A DNA stretch of 64,000 nucleotides from Pseudorhodoplanes sp. (GTDB lineage Bacteria > Pseudomonadota > Alphaproteobacteria > Rhizobiales > Xanthobacteraceae). Where the stretch lies: contig JABARS010000012.1 of the NCBI GenBank assembly GCA_019187085.1, positions 1-64,000 on the forward strand. Direction: 5' to 3'. Numbering within the stretch: position 1 is the stretch's first letter; every line of letters begins with the position of its first letter. This document shows, piece after piece, positions 51,088-59,169 of the stretch. The position numbers and the translations under genes are program-made. Under the pieces are notes generated by a model, which searched no databases, was not told the DNA's origin, and worked only from the letters and a program-made list of their open reading frames with translations.

Positions 51088-51970
51088 CCGCGCGCGGATG
51101 GGCCGCGCCGCGGCGGTGCGTCCCGATGGCGGCCTTCTGCGCCTGCGATGGCTTGCGGGCGCGGCGCGCTTCGAGCGGGCACTGCGGCGCCATGCAGATG
51201 CGCTGAAGGCCAATTTCAATCCCGGACAGCCGCGCATCCCGGCCGGCCAGTCCGGCGGCGGACGATGGACGAGCGGCAGCGGCGGACGCACTGCACTGTT
51301 CACCGACCAGGGCGGCGAAGGCGAAGCGGGGCAGACGGACGAGGGAAGCGCGCCGCTTCGGATCACGATCTATCCGCGCGACTTTGCCGACGAAAGTGAG
51401 CCGCTGCCCGGCTGGTCGTTCTTCGATTTTGTCCTGCGCGATCTGTTGCCGTCGGAATCGGTGCGGCTCGATCCGCCGCCGAAAGTGCCGGCGCGGCGGC
51501 CGAATACGACCAGGCAGCGCAACCGCGTCGCCAAGCAGGTTGCGTATTGGGCGGCGCGGTCGGCGCTGCGCATATCGGGCGGGCCGCTCGGCGTCGTCAT
51601 CACGCTCGCCGAAGCTGCGATCTGGCTGCACGAGATGTATCCGGCGATCCAGTCGTATCAGGACCCGCCGAAGTCGCTCGAAGAATTGCAGAGGGCTGTC
51701 GCGTCGCGGGAGAAAGGCTATGATGTGCACCACATCGTGGAGGAGGACGCCGCGCGCAAGGCGGGTTTTCCGGAGGACTGGATCAACGGCCCGGACAATC
51801 TGGTGCGGATCCCGAGGCTGAAGCACTGGCAGGTGACGGGGTGGTATATGACGCGCAACGCGACTTATGGGGACATGACCCCGCGCGAATATTTGCGTGA
51901 CAAAGATTGGGCGGAGCATCAGCGGGTTGGCTATTATGCGTTGACAAGGTTTGGGGTGTTAGCGCCATGA
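51071..51970 (+). CDS. Toxin-like protein with HHIV nuclease motif, inserted between protease and capsid genes
   Basis: About 299 residues from the ATG at 51071, which overlaps the protease stop by 17 bp; ATGs at 51026 and 51098 are alternatives. The N-terminus has the FNPGQPRIPAGQSGGGRWTSG element seen in phage-head-linked and polymorphic-toxin-like proteins of Hyphomicrobiales. A hydrophobic stretch follows (SALRISGGPLGVVITLAEAAIW). The C-terminal domain YDVHHIVEEDAARKAG, DNLVRIPRLKHW resembles HNH/EndoVII-type toxin nucleases (HH and H/N positions). The next gene overlaps by ATGA. A toxin assignment is inference; the exact nuclease family needs a profile search. Confidence 0.6.
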   Translation: MRPLSSRARMGRAAAVRPDGGLLRLRWLAGAARFERALRRHADALKANFNPGQPRIPAGQSGGGRWTSGSGGRTALFTDQGGEGEAGQTDEGSAPLRITIYPRDFADESEPLPGWSFFDFVLRDLLPSESVRLDPPPKVPARRPNTTRQRNRVAKQVAYWAARSALRISGGPLGVVITLAEAAIWLHEMYPAIQSYQDPPKSLEELQRAVASREKGYDVHHIVEEDAARKAGFPEDWINGPDNLVRIPRLKHWQVTGWYMTRNATYGDMTPREYLRDKDWAEHQRVGYYALTRFGVLAP

Positions 51971-52338
51971 GGTCAGACCCATTTAAAAAAATGACAAATC
52001 AGCAACTGGCCCAAAGGTACATCGAGATTGGGCTTGCTCAGGACGAAGCGCTGCTGATGGATGAGTACGGGAAGTTTAATCGCCTATTCGAGAGCATGAG
52101 GGCTATCGAGAAAGAGCTTCAGAGCCGTGACGGCGATCAGCGCAGGATCTTACTAAACCTTCTCTCGCACCCGAATGAGCAGGTGCGTCTGAATACGGCG
52201 AAGGCAACGCTGGCGATAGCGCCTGCCGAGGCGCGCCGTACCCTGGAATTGCTTGCGCGTGCGAGGCTGGGTCCGCAATCCGGTGATGCCGGCATGTGCC
52301 TGTGGGCGCTCGACGAGGGAATTTTCAAGCCGACCTGA
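51967..52338 (+). CDS. DUF2019 domain-containing protein, candidate immunity protein
   Basis: 123 residues. The all-helical sequence MTNQQLAQRYIEIGLAQ, RLFESMRAIEKELQSRDGDQRRILLNLL and VRLNTAKATLAIAPAEARRTLELLA is the DUF2019 pattern with a HEAT-like repeat. The ATG overlaps the stop of the toxin-like gene (ATGA). Base composition is visibly lower in GC than neighbours, with AAA, TTT, CTA and AGG codons that are rare elsewhere in the window, a sign of recent transfer. A small, cytoplasmic, coupled, helical protein after a nuclease-like gene fits an immunity protein, by inference. Confidence 0.65.
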   Translation: MRSDPFKKMTNQQLAQRYIEIGLAQDEALLMDEYGKFNRLFESMRAIEKELQSRDGDQRRILLNLLSHPNEQVRLNTAKATLAIAPAEARRTLELLARARLGPQSGDAGMCLWALDEGIFKPT

Positions 52339-52566
52339 CACGACTCGATCGGCGGGGAATTGCGCCGGGCTCCGGTTTCGCCGCCGTTGCTAAAGAGCGC
52401 GGCTGGTCGCTCCGACAGTCCCGACGTGAATTCTTCGGCGGCCCGACGGCGTGCCGTCAATGTCCGCCCGCCGCCGTCACCGGCCCATCACGACATTCGA
52501 CTGTTGCCCTGCCCGCCGCGCCTCGTACGGCGCGGCGTCATGCTTTCCATTCACAAGGAGAACGAC

Positions 52567-53817
52567 ATGGAACTGGATATCCACGATCACCTGGAGACCA
52601 AGGCCGGCTTCCCGCCGGATACCGTCGTCACGCACAGCGAGCTGATGCGGGCGTTCGAGGCCTTCAAGGAGACGAACGACGCGCGGCTCGCCGCCATCGA
52701 GCGCCGTTCCGCCGACGTCCTGCTCGACGAGAAGGTCGAACGCATCGGCGTGGCGATCGACGCTCATCAGCGCAGGCTCGACGAGCTGTCGCTCAAGGGC
52801 GCGCGCCCGGCGCTCGGCGCCGGCGGCATGCAGAGCCATGCCGCGCGCGAGCACAAGTCGGCCTTCGAGGCCTATGTCCGCTCCGGCGAAAGCGCCGGCC
52901 TGCGCCAGCTCGAGCTCAAGGCGATGTCGGTGTCGTCGAGCCCCGATGGCGGCTACCTGGTGCCGCCGGAAGTGGAGACGGAGATCGGCCGCCGGCTGAC
53001 CGCGATCTCGCCGATCCGCATGATTGCCGGCGTGCGCGAGATTTCCGGCAGCGTCTACAAGAAGCCGTTCATGACCGCGGGACCGGCGGTCGGCTGGGTC
53101 GGTGAGACCGCGGCGCGGCCGCAGACCAACTCGCCCGTGCTCGACGAATTGTCGTTCCCGGCCATGGAGCTTTACGCCATGCCGGCGGCCACGCCGGCGC
53201 TGCTCGAGGACAGCGCGGTCAATCTCGACGAGTGGATCGCGATGGAAGTGGAGCAGGCCTTCGCCGAGCAGGAAGGTGCGGCGTTCGTCGCCGGCGACGG
53301 CGACAACAAGCCCCGGGGCTTCCTCGACTACGACACCGTCGCCGAGAGCGCCTGGGCATGGGAGAAGATCGGCTTCATCGAGACCGGCGTCGATGGCGGC
53401 TTCCCCGCCGAGTCGCCGGGCGATCCGCTGATCGATCTCGTCTATGCGCTGAAGGCGGGCTACCGCCAGAACGGCACGTTCGTGATGAACCGCAAGACGC
53501 AGAGCGCGATCCGCAAGCTCAAGGACGACGACGGCCAGTATTTCTGGCAGCCGCCGCTGCAGGCGGGCGGGCGCGCGAGCCTGATGACCTTTTCCGTGGT
53601 CGAGGCCGAGACCATGCCCGACATGGACGAGGATTCGTTCTCGGTCGCGTTTGGCGACTTCCGGCGCGGCTATCTGATCGTCGACCGCCAGGGCGTGCGC
53701 GTGCTGCGCGATCCGTACTCGGCCAAGCCGTACGTCCTATTCTACACCACCAAGCGCGTGGGCGGCGGCGTGCAGGACTTCGACGCCATCAAGCTGCTGA
53801 AGTTCTCCGGCGCGTGA
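52567..53817 (+). CDS. GTA/phage major capsid protein (HK97 family)
   Basis: 416 residues. The first about 110 residues form the helical scaffold (delta) region (LETKAG to HKSAFEAYVRSG). The HK97 fold follows: GGYLVPPEVETEIGRRL, GWVGETAARPQTNSP, FVAGDGDNKPRGFLDYD and MNRKTQSAIRKLKD. The ATG at 52567 has AAGGAG six bases upstream, which fixes the start; the longer frame to 52360 is leader. GTA gene 5. It builds the head after cleavage by the prohead protease. Confidence 0.94.
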   Translation: MELDIHDHLETKAGFPPDTVVTHSELMRAFEAFKETNDARLAAIERRSADVLLDEKVERIGVAIDAHQRRLDELSLKGARPALGAGGMQSHAAREHKSAFEAYVRSGESAGLRQLELKAMSVSSSPDGGYLVPPEVETEIGRRLTAISPIRMIAGVREISGSVYKKPFMTAGPAVGWVGETAARPQTNSPVLDELSFPAMELYAMPAATPALLEDSAVNLDEWIAMEVEQAFAEQEGAAFVAGDGDNKPRGFLDYDTVAESAWAWEKIGFIETGVDGGFPAESPGDPLIDLVYALKAGYRQNGTFVMNRKTQSAIRKLKDDDGQYFWQPPLQAGGRASLMTFSVVEAETMPDMDEDSFSVAFGDFRRGYLIVDRQGVRVLRDPYSAKPYVLFYTTKRVGGGVQDFDAIKLLKFSGA

Positions 53818-53859
53818 TAGAGTCTGATTTCGTTGAATTGAAGTGCATTCTCTCCGCTC

Positions 53860-53918
53860 ATTCCCGCGCATGCGGGAATTCAGACAATCAGGCGCTGGGT
53901 CCCCGCTTTCGCGGGGAC
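53860..53918. repeat. REP-like double-hairpin intergenic repeat
   Basis: Two perfect hairpins stand 20 bp apart: ATTCCCGC-gcat-GCGGGAAT (53860-53879) and GTCCCCGC-tttc-GCGGGGAC (53899-53918). This two-stem pattern, with a TGGGTCCCCGC core, is typical of dispersed repeats in Bradyrhizobium-like genomes. It lies between the capsid stop and the antisense protease genes and may act as a bidirectional mRNA end. Confidence 0.75.
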
Positions 53919-53938
53919 GAGCGGAGATGAAGATGGCT

Positions 53939-54757
53939 TCAGCGCGCTTTCGGCTGCCGGAACCAGGACCAGACCGGATGGCTTGTCTTGCGCGCTTTCC
54001 TGCGGGCCGACGGTTTGCGCGGCGTGTCGAGCCGCAGGTCGGCATCGGTCGGTGCTGCGGCGGCTAGCGTCGTGCCGCTGACGCTGATCGGCGCCCAGCG
54101 GGTGAGATGGCCGCAGGCGATGCGCGGGTGCGGATGCGCCGCGCGCGTGATGATGCCGACGAGATGCGCGCCGCGCAGGACCGGTCCGCCGGAATCGCCG
54201 AAGCAGGCGCTGGCGCCGATCGAGCCTGTGCGGCCGGGATCGACCAGCGCGAAACGCTCGGCGGCGACGAGCCGCGCCTCGCGCAACTGGCCGTAGGCGC
54301 CGCGCTGGCGTTCGTCGGCGGTGCCATAGCCTGCGATCGTATAGGTTTCGCCGCCGCCGTCGCCGACGGCGACCGGGGTGACGGAGGCCGGCAGCGGCCG
54401 TGACAGGCGCGCGATCACGGCATCCCCCGACACGCTGACGCGGCGGCCGTCATCGAGTGTGGCGCTGCGTGTGGCACCGGCGATCGCGATCTGCGCGCCG
54501 CCGGCGATCACCGTGCCGCGTCCGCCGCAATGGGCGGCGGAAGCGATCAGGCTGCGTCCGATCACGACGCCGCTGCAGCGGATGGCGCCGCGCACGATCC
54601 TGACGGTGTGGCGTTCGAGCGCGGAGGAGCTTCCTTTCACGACCGCATGCGCGTCGGGCGCGGCGAACAGGAAACCGCCCGCGAGAAAAACGATCGCAAT
54701 CGCGGCCGGCCACGATCGCGGCAGGCCGGCATCCGCCGGCAATTCTTCTTGATGCAC
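53939..54757 (-). CDS. Secreted trypsin-like serine protease (inner, Arg/Lys-rich tail)
   Basis: About 272 residues from the GTG at 54757, chosen because it places a signal peptide (PAAIAIVFLAGGFLFAAPDAHA) near residues 16-38; the upstream frame to 54868 lacks one. The catalytic set in that numbering is His76 (SAAHC), Asp112 (GDAVIARL) and Ser189 (GDSGGPV). Several Cys pairs fit chymotrypsin-fold disulfides. A C-terminal basic tail (RKPSARRKARKTSH) is added. Encoded against the GTA strand, between capsid and connector genes. Extracytoplasmic; substrate unknown. Confidence 0.85.
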   Translation of the reverse strand: MHQEELPADAGLPRSWPAAIAIVFLAGGFLFAAPDAHAVVKGSSSALERHTVRIVRGAIRCSGVVIGRSLIASAAHCGGRGTVIAGGAQIAIAGATRSATLDDGRRVSVSGDAVIARLSRPLPASVTPVAVGDGGGETYTIAGYGTADERQRGAYGQLREARLVAAERFALVDPGRTGSIGASACFGDSGGPVLRGAHLVGIITRAAHPHPRIACGHLTRWAPISVSGTTLAAAAPTDADLRLDTPRKPSARRKARKTSHPVWSWFRQPKAR

Positions 54758-54824
54758 GATGACGCCCCCGTAGCCCGGTCGAAAGACTATCGGGCGGGCG
54801 GAAACGGCGGCAAGGTCCGAATTG

Positions 54825-55622
54825 TCACGGGGCGAGCGGGCTGCCCAGTTTGCGTGCGATGTCCACAAGCCAGGGGCGATAAAGCGACAGCGGCGTCACG
54901 CCGGTGAGCCCGCCGCAGCCTTCGCTGTTGCCGGCCCCGGTCGACCAGCTCACGACGCCGATCACGCTTAAGCGGCCGTTGTCGCCGACGAAGACCGGCG
55001 CGCCGGAATCTCCGGTGCAGGCGCCGAGCCCGGCTTGCGCGTTGCGGGTCGCCGGATCGAACAGGCGGATCTGCAGGTTGCCGGGGCGGCCGGTGGCGAT
55101 AAGGCGCGCCGTGCGCAGCGTGCCGCCGCTGCGGCCGTCATTCTGTCGCGTCAGGCCGTAGCCCACGACGACGAACATGTCGCCCGGCGCGACGCTGAAC
55201 TTGCCGCCGAACAGCGCAACCGGTGCCGCGCCCGCAACCGGTGCCGCGAGCTTGATCAGCGCGACGTCGGCGGTGGCACGGTGATTGTCGAAAGCCTGCT
55301 GGCTGAATTGCGGGTGACGCTCGACGCGAACGGTATCGCGCAGAAGCGGCCGGCGGTCCGCGTCGAAGGTCACGAGCTTGTATTCGGCGCCGGGCGGGAC
55401 GCAGTGCGCCGCCGTCAGCACGAGGTCGCGCGCGACCAGCGCGCCGGTGCAGGAATTGCCGCGCGAGCCGGCGATCATGACCACGCTGCGCGCGTGATCG
55501 GGCGCGGGCGCCGCGCCGCCGACCAGCGCAACAGCCGCAAACGGCACGCCGCACCAGGCGAACACAACAAGCGGGAGCAGACGGCGAAGCATCGCCGCGT
55601 TTGAGCCCGTCCATCGCATCAT
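54825..55622 (-). CDS. Secreted trypsin-like serine protease (outer)
   Basis: About 265 residues. The signal peptide (MLRRLLPLVVFAWCGVPFAAVALV) is followed almost at once by the chymotrypsin-fold domain. The triad from the ATG at 55622 is His73 (LTAAHC), Asp119 (TADVALIKL) and Ser206 (GDSGAPV). The ATG at 55592 right before the signal core is an alternative start. It is co-oriented with the second protease 67 bp downstream, so the pair forms a small operon. Its start is only 27 bp from the divergent connector gene. Confidence 0.87.
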   Translation of the reverse strand: MMRWTGSNAAMLRRLLPLVVFAWCGVPFAAVALVGGAAPAPDHARSVVMIAGSRGNSCTGALVARDLVLTAAHCVPPGAEYKLVTFDADRRPLLRDTVRVERHPQFSQQAFDNHRATADVALIKLAAPVAGAAPVALFGGKFSVAPGDMFVVVGYGLTRQNDGRSGGTLRTARLIATGRPGNLQIRLFDPATRNAQAGLGACTGDSGAPVFVGDNGRLSVIGVVSWSTGAGNSEGCGGLTGVTPLSLYRPWLVDIARKLGSPLAP

Positions 55623-55649
55623 TGTCAATCTCTTTCACCGGATGAACGC

Positions 55650-56225
55650 ATGTCCGCCATTCTGCTGACGCCGCCTGCGACCGAGCCGCTCTCGCTCGCG
55701 GAGGCCAGGGACTTTCTGCGCCTCGACCATGACGAGGACGACGACGTCCTTGCCGCGCTGATCGCGGCCGCCCGCCTTCGTGTTGAGGCCCATACGCGCC
55801 GCGCGCTGATCGCGCAGCACTGGCGGCTGGTCCGCGACTGCTGGCCGGCTTCGGGCCTGCTCAAGCTTCTGCCGGTGCCGGTGCGCGCGCTCGAGGCCGT
55901 GCGCCTCTGGACGGAGGAGGGCGTTCCGCAGGAGCTCGATCTTACTGCCTTCGTCCTCGATGCCGTGTCTGCGCCCGCGCGCCTGCGCTTTGCGCGCGAT
56001 ACGCTCACGCAGCCCGGCCGGCCGTTCGCCGGCATCGAGATCGACATCGAGGCGGGCTACGGCGCGGCCGCGGCCGACGTGCCCGCGCCGCTGCGCCATG
56101 CGATCCGGCTTCTCGTCACGCACTGGTACGAGAACCGCGCGCTGGTGAACGCCAGCGGAGAGGTCGCCGCGATGCCGGCATCCGTCCTCTCGCTCGTCGC
56201 GCCTTACCGGGTGGTGTCGCTATGA
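55650..56225 (+). CDS. GTA head-tail connector protein (phiE125 gp8/HK97 gp6 family)
   Basis: 191 residues. The start LLTPPATEPLSLAEARDFLRLDHDEDDDVLAALIAAARLRVEAHTRRAL is the family hallmark, an adaptor ring beneath the portal. The second half (APLRHAIRLLVTHWYENRALVN) is the conserved C-terminal block. GTA gene 6. First plus-strand gene after the antisense proteases, so it either depends on read-through from the capsid gene or has its own promoter. ATGA overlap with the next gene. Confidence 0.92.
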   Translation: MSAILLTPPATEPLSLAEARDFLRLDHDEDDDVLAALIAAARLRVEAHTRRALIAQHWRLVRDCWPASGLLKLLPVPVRALEAVRLWTEEGVPQELDLTAFVLDAVSAPARLRFARDTLTQPGRPFAGIEIDIEAGYGAAAADVPAPLRHAIRLLVTHWYENRALVNASGEVAAMPASVLSLVAPYRVVSL

Positions 56226-56545
56226 CCGATCCCGGAATTTTGAACCGCCGGCTGATCGTCGAAGAGCCGGTCGAAACGCCGGACGGGGCGGGCGGTGTCA
56301 TCCGCAGCTTTGCGGCGGGCGCGACCCTGTGGGCGTCGGTTATGCCGCTGTCGGCGCGCGAAATCCTGGATGCGGCGCAGCTGGGCATGGTCCTCTCGCA
56401 TCGCATCGTGGTGCGCGCCGGGCCTGCGCTGTCCGTTCGCCATCGCCTGCGCGAGGGCGGACGCATCTTCCGCATCGCGTCCGTGCGTCCGCGGGACGCG
56501 CGCGAAACGTTCCTCGAGATCGCCGCCGAAGAGCGGCCCCAATAA
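56222..56545 (+). CDS. GTA head closure/stopper protein
   Basis: 107 residues. PGILNRRLIVEEPVETPDGAGGV, LWASVMPLSAREILDAAQLG and the late FRIASVRPRDARETFLEIAAEE match the phage head-tail joining (SPP1 gp16-like, HK97 gp7) family that plugs the portal. GTA gene 7. It starts inside the connector stop (ATGA). Confidence 0.9.
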   Translation: MTDPGILNRRLIVEEPVETPDGAGGVIRSFAAGATLWASVMPLSAREILDAAQLGMVLSHRIVVRAGPALSVRHRLREGGRIFRIASVRPRDARETFLEIAAEERPQ

Positions 56546-56560
56546 GCAAGGACTTGATCC

Positions 56561-56968
56561 ATGAGCAGTGCAGCCGCATCGCTGCGCACGGCGATCCATG
56601 GCGCGTTGTCCGCGGACGGCGCGCTCGTTGCGCTCCTCGGCGGAGCGAAAATCTACGACGAGGTGCCGCGCGCCGCCGATTTTCCCTATGTCGCGCTCGG
56701 CGAGGCGCGCGTGAACGACTACTCGGCCGGCGACGAGCCCGGCGAGGAGCACCTGATGACGCTGCACGCCTATTCGCAACAGGGCGGCCATCGCGAGGCG
56801 CACGTGATCGCGGGCGCGCTGCTGCAGGCGCTCGACGATGCGCCGCTTTCGCTCGACGGCCATCAGCTCGTCAATCTGCGCTTTTCCATCGCCGACATCC
56901 GGCGCGAGGCGGACGGGCGCACCTATCACGCACTGGTCCGTTTCCGGGCCGTGACCGAACCGTCCTGA
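56561..56968 (+). CDS. GTA tail terminator protein (DUF3168)
   Basis: 135 residues. SLRTAIHGALSADGALVALLGGAKIYDEVPRAADFPYVALGEA and the LMTLHAYSQQGGHREAHVIAGALLQAL block are DUF3168. It caps the tail tube and joins it to the head. GTA gene 8. Spaced 15 bp after the stopper gene. Confidence 0.92.
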   Translation: MSSAAASLRTAIHGALSADGALVALLGGAKIYDEVPRAADFPYVALGEARVNDYSAGDEPGEEHLMTLHAYSQQGGHREAHVIAGALLQALDDAPLSLDGHQLVNLRFSIADIRREADGRTYHALVRFRAVTEPS

Positions 56969-56990
56969 TCGAACGAGGGAAACAGAATTC

Positions 56991-57398
56991 ATGGCTGCGC
57001 AGAAAGGCAAGGACCTTCTGGTCAAGATCGCCGACGGCGAAACCTTCATCACGGTGGCGGGCCTGCGTTCGCGGCGCCTGGCCTTCAACGCCGAGACGGT
57101 CGATGTGACGCACGCCGAATCCGCCGGCCGCTGGCGCGAGCTGCTCGACGGCGCGGGCATCAAGCGCGCCTCGATCGCCGGCCGCGGCCTGTTCAAGGAC
57201 GCGCAGTCGGACGCGCTGATGCGGCAGATTTTCTTCGACGGCACGGTGCGCAGTTTCCAGATCGTGATCCCGGATTTCGGGACGGTCGAGGGTCCGTTCC
57301 AGATTTCGAGCCTGGAGTTCGCCGGCGAGCACAACGGGGAGGTCTCCTACGAGCTGGCGCTCGAGTCGGCCGGCGCGCTCGCCTTCGCCGCGGCGTGA
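56991..57398 (+). CDS. GTA major tail (tube) protein, TP901-1 family
   Basis: 135 residues. AAQKGKDLLVKIADGETFITVAGLRSRRLAFNAETVDVTHAES is the family start, and GPFQISSLEFAGEHNGEVSYELALESAG the end. It polymerises into the tail tube. GTA gene 9. A GAGGGA-type site lies just before the ATG. Confidence 0.93.
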   Translation: MAAQKGKDLLVKIADGETFITVAGLRSRRLAFNAETVDVTHAESAGRWRELLDGAGIKRASIAGRGLFKDAQSDALMRQIFFDGTVRSFQIVIPDFGTVEGPFQISSLEFAGEHNGEVSYELALESAGALAFAAA

Positions 57399-57407
57399 GG
57401 CAAGACG

Positions 57408-57731
57408 ATGGCCAATCGTCATCGCGGCGAGATCGACGCGCAGATCGGCGGCGCGCGCCGCACGCTGGTCCTGACGCTCGGCGCGCTGGCCGAGCTCGAG
57501 CAGGCGTTCGGTGCGCACGACCTTGCCGCCCTCGCCGAGCGCTTTGCCGATGGGCGGCTTGCCGCGCGCGACCTGATCCGCATCATCGGCGCCGGGCTGC
57601 GCGGAGCGGGCGAGGCGATCTCCGACGACGACGTCGCCCGCCTTGTCATCGACGGCGGCGTGCAGGGCGCGGTGCGCATCGCAGTCGAGCTGATCGCGGC
57701 GACCTTCGGCACGGACGACGGGCCGGCATGA
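57408..57731 (+). CDS. GTA gene 10 protein (tail assembly chaperone, GTA TfaG family)
   Basis: 107 residues. GEIDAQIGGARRTLVLTLGALAELEQAFG, then LIRIIGAGLRGAGEAISDDDVARLV, are the gene-transfer-agent family motifs. It acts as a chaperone coordinating tube and tape measure by analogy with phage gpG. Its stop overlaps the next ATG. Confidence 0.9.
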   Translation: MANRHRGEIDAQIGGARRTLVLTLGALAELEQAFGAHDLAALAERFADGRLAARDLIRIIGAGLRGAGEAISDDDVARLVIDGGVQGAVRIAVELIAATFGTDDGPA

Positions 57732-57934
57732 TTTCCGCTCCGTTCCCCTGGCGCGAGGCGATGGCGTTCGCGTTCGGAATCCTGCGCCTGTCGCCCGCGC
57801 AATTCTGGGCGATGACGCCGCGCGAACTGGCCTGCGCGATCGAGGCGGTGCGCGGCCGCGAACCGGCGCCGATGCAGCGCGCCACGCTCGAACACCTGAT
57901 GAAGAGTTTTCCCGATGGCCGACGACAATCTTGA
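57728..57934 (+). CDS. GTA gene 10.1-like tail assembly chaperone
   Basis: 68 residues. FPWREAMAFAFGILRLSPAQFWAMTPRELACAIEAVRG is the conserved sequence of the small rcc01693-like family following gene 10 in GTAs. ATGA overlap with gene 10 and a 20-bp overlap with the tape measure gene. It likely corresponds to the second half of a phage gpG/gpGT frameshift pair. Confidence 0.88.
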   Translation: MISAPFPWREAMAFAFGILRLSPAQFWAMTPRELACAIEAVRGREPAPMQRATLEHLMKSFPDGRRQS

Positions 57935-58526
57935 CTCCGCGGTCCGCTTCGGCGGGACCGACATGCTGCGGACCGTCGACAGTCTCGACGGGCGCCTGCA
58001 GGAACTGACGCGCTCGGCCGCGCTCTTCTCGCGGCTGATGACGGCGGCGTTCGTGCAGTCGGCGACCGGCGCGCGCAGCTTCGAGGAATCTCTGAAAGCG
58101 CTTTATCTTCGCTTGTCGGACCTCGCTTTGCGCGCCGCCTTCAGGCCGCTTGAACGTGGACTGACGAGCGGCTTCACGGGCCTGCTCTCGGGGCTCCTGG
58201 GCGGAAACGCAGCCTCGACGGCGGGCATGATCGCGGCCGGCGGCGCGGTAAAGCCGTTCGCCGCCGGCGGGGTGATCGGAACGCCGACCTATTTTCCGCT
58301 TCTTTCAGGCGGCGTCGGCCTTGCCGGTGAAGCGGGGCCCGAGGCGATCCTGCCGCTGCAGCGTGGCGCGGACGGCCGGCTCGGCGTTGGGTCGGCGGCG
58401 GGCGGCGCGCCCGCGAGCATCGTAATCAATATCGCGACGCCGGATGCCGAGAGCTTCCGCCGCTCCGAAAGCTTCATCACCGGACAGATCGCCCGCGCGG
58501 TGGCGCGCGGCCAGCGCGGACTCTGA
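57915..58526 (+). CDS. GTA tape measure protein (short)
   Basis: 203 residues. LDGRLQELTRSAALFSRLMTAAFVQSATG, the Gly/Ala-rich hydrophobic middle and FAAGGVIGTPTYFPLLSGGVGLAGEAGPEAILPLQRG are typical of phage tape measures. It is far shorter than phage versions, as in Rhodobacter GTA gene 11. At about 1.5 angstrom per residue it implies a tail near 30 nm. It overlaps the chaperone gene. Confidence 0.9.
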   Translation: MADDNLDSAVRFGGTDMLRTVDSLDGRLQELTRSAALFSRLMTAAFVQSATGARSFEESLKALYLRLSDLALRAAFRPLERGLTSGFTGLLSGLLGGNAASTAGMIAAGGAVKPFAAGGVIGTPTYFPLLSGGVGLAGEAGPEAILPLQRGADGRLGVGSAAGGAPASIVINIATPDAESFRRSESFITGQIARAVARGQRGL

Positions 58527-58527
58527 C

Positions 58528-59169
58528 ATGGCCGCTTTCCACGAAATCCTGTTCCCGCTCGACATCGCGCTGAGAAGCGCGGGCGGACCCGAGCGGCGCA
58601 CCGAGATCGTCGCGCTCGGTTCCGGCCGCGAGGAACGCAATGCGCGCTGGGCGCATTCGCGCCGCCGCTACGATGCGGGCTACGGCATCAAGACGTTCGA
58701 AGCGCTGTCCGAAGTCGTCGCGTTTTTTGAGGAACGGCGCGGACGCCTGCACGGCTTTCGCTGGCGCGACCGGCTCGATCATTCCTCGGCCGCGCCGGGG
58801 CAGCCGGTCGCTGCGACCGACCAGGTGATCGGCACCGGCGACGGGGAGGCCGCGCAATTCCTCCTGACCAAGACCTATGGCGGGCTGCATTCGCCCTACC
58901 GTCGCCGGATCGAGAAGCCGGTTCCCGGCAGCGTGCGCGTCGCGGTGGCAGGCAACGAGGCCGAGGACACAGTCGCGTTCGTGTGCGATCCGGCTGCGGG
59001 CACGATCACTTTCAATGCCGGACACATTCCAGCACCCGGCGCCGCGATCACCGCGGGCTTCACCTTCGACGTGCCGGTGCGCTTCGACACCGATTATCTG
59101 GAGGTCGATCTCTCCGCGTTCGCGGCCGGGCAAATCCCGAAAATCCCGCTCGTGGAGATCAGGCCGTGA
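58528..59169 (+). CDS. GTA distal tail protein, DUF2460 (TIGR02217)
   Basis: 213 residues from the ATG at 58528, directly after the tape measure stop. FHEILFPLDIALRSAGGPERRTEIVALGSGREERNARWAHSRRRYDAGYG is the DUF2460 start. It corresponds to GTA gene 12, a component of the baseplate hub. Its stop overlaps the next start (GTGA). Confidence 0.92.
   Translation: MAAFHEILFPLDIALRSAGGPERRTEIVALGSGREERNARWAHSRRRYDAGYGIKTFEALSEVVAFFEERRGRLHGFRWRDRLDHSSAAPGQPVAATDQVIGTGDGEAAQFLLTKTYGGLHSPYRRRIEKPVPGSVRVAVAGNEAEDTVAFVCDPAAGTITFNAGHIPAPGAAITAGFTFDVPVRFDTDYLEVDLSAFAAGQIPKIPLVEIRP

Noticed and set aside
55603..55649. Promoter for GTA gene 6 in the 27-bp gap after the divergent protease start
   Set aside because: The gap is too short for a full promoter, and the TTGACA read there lies on the minus strand at the protease start codon.
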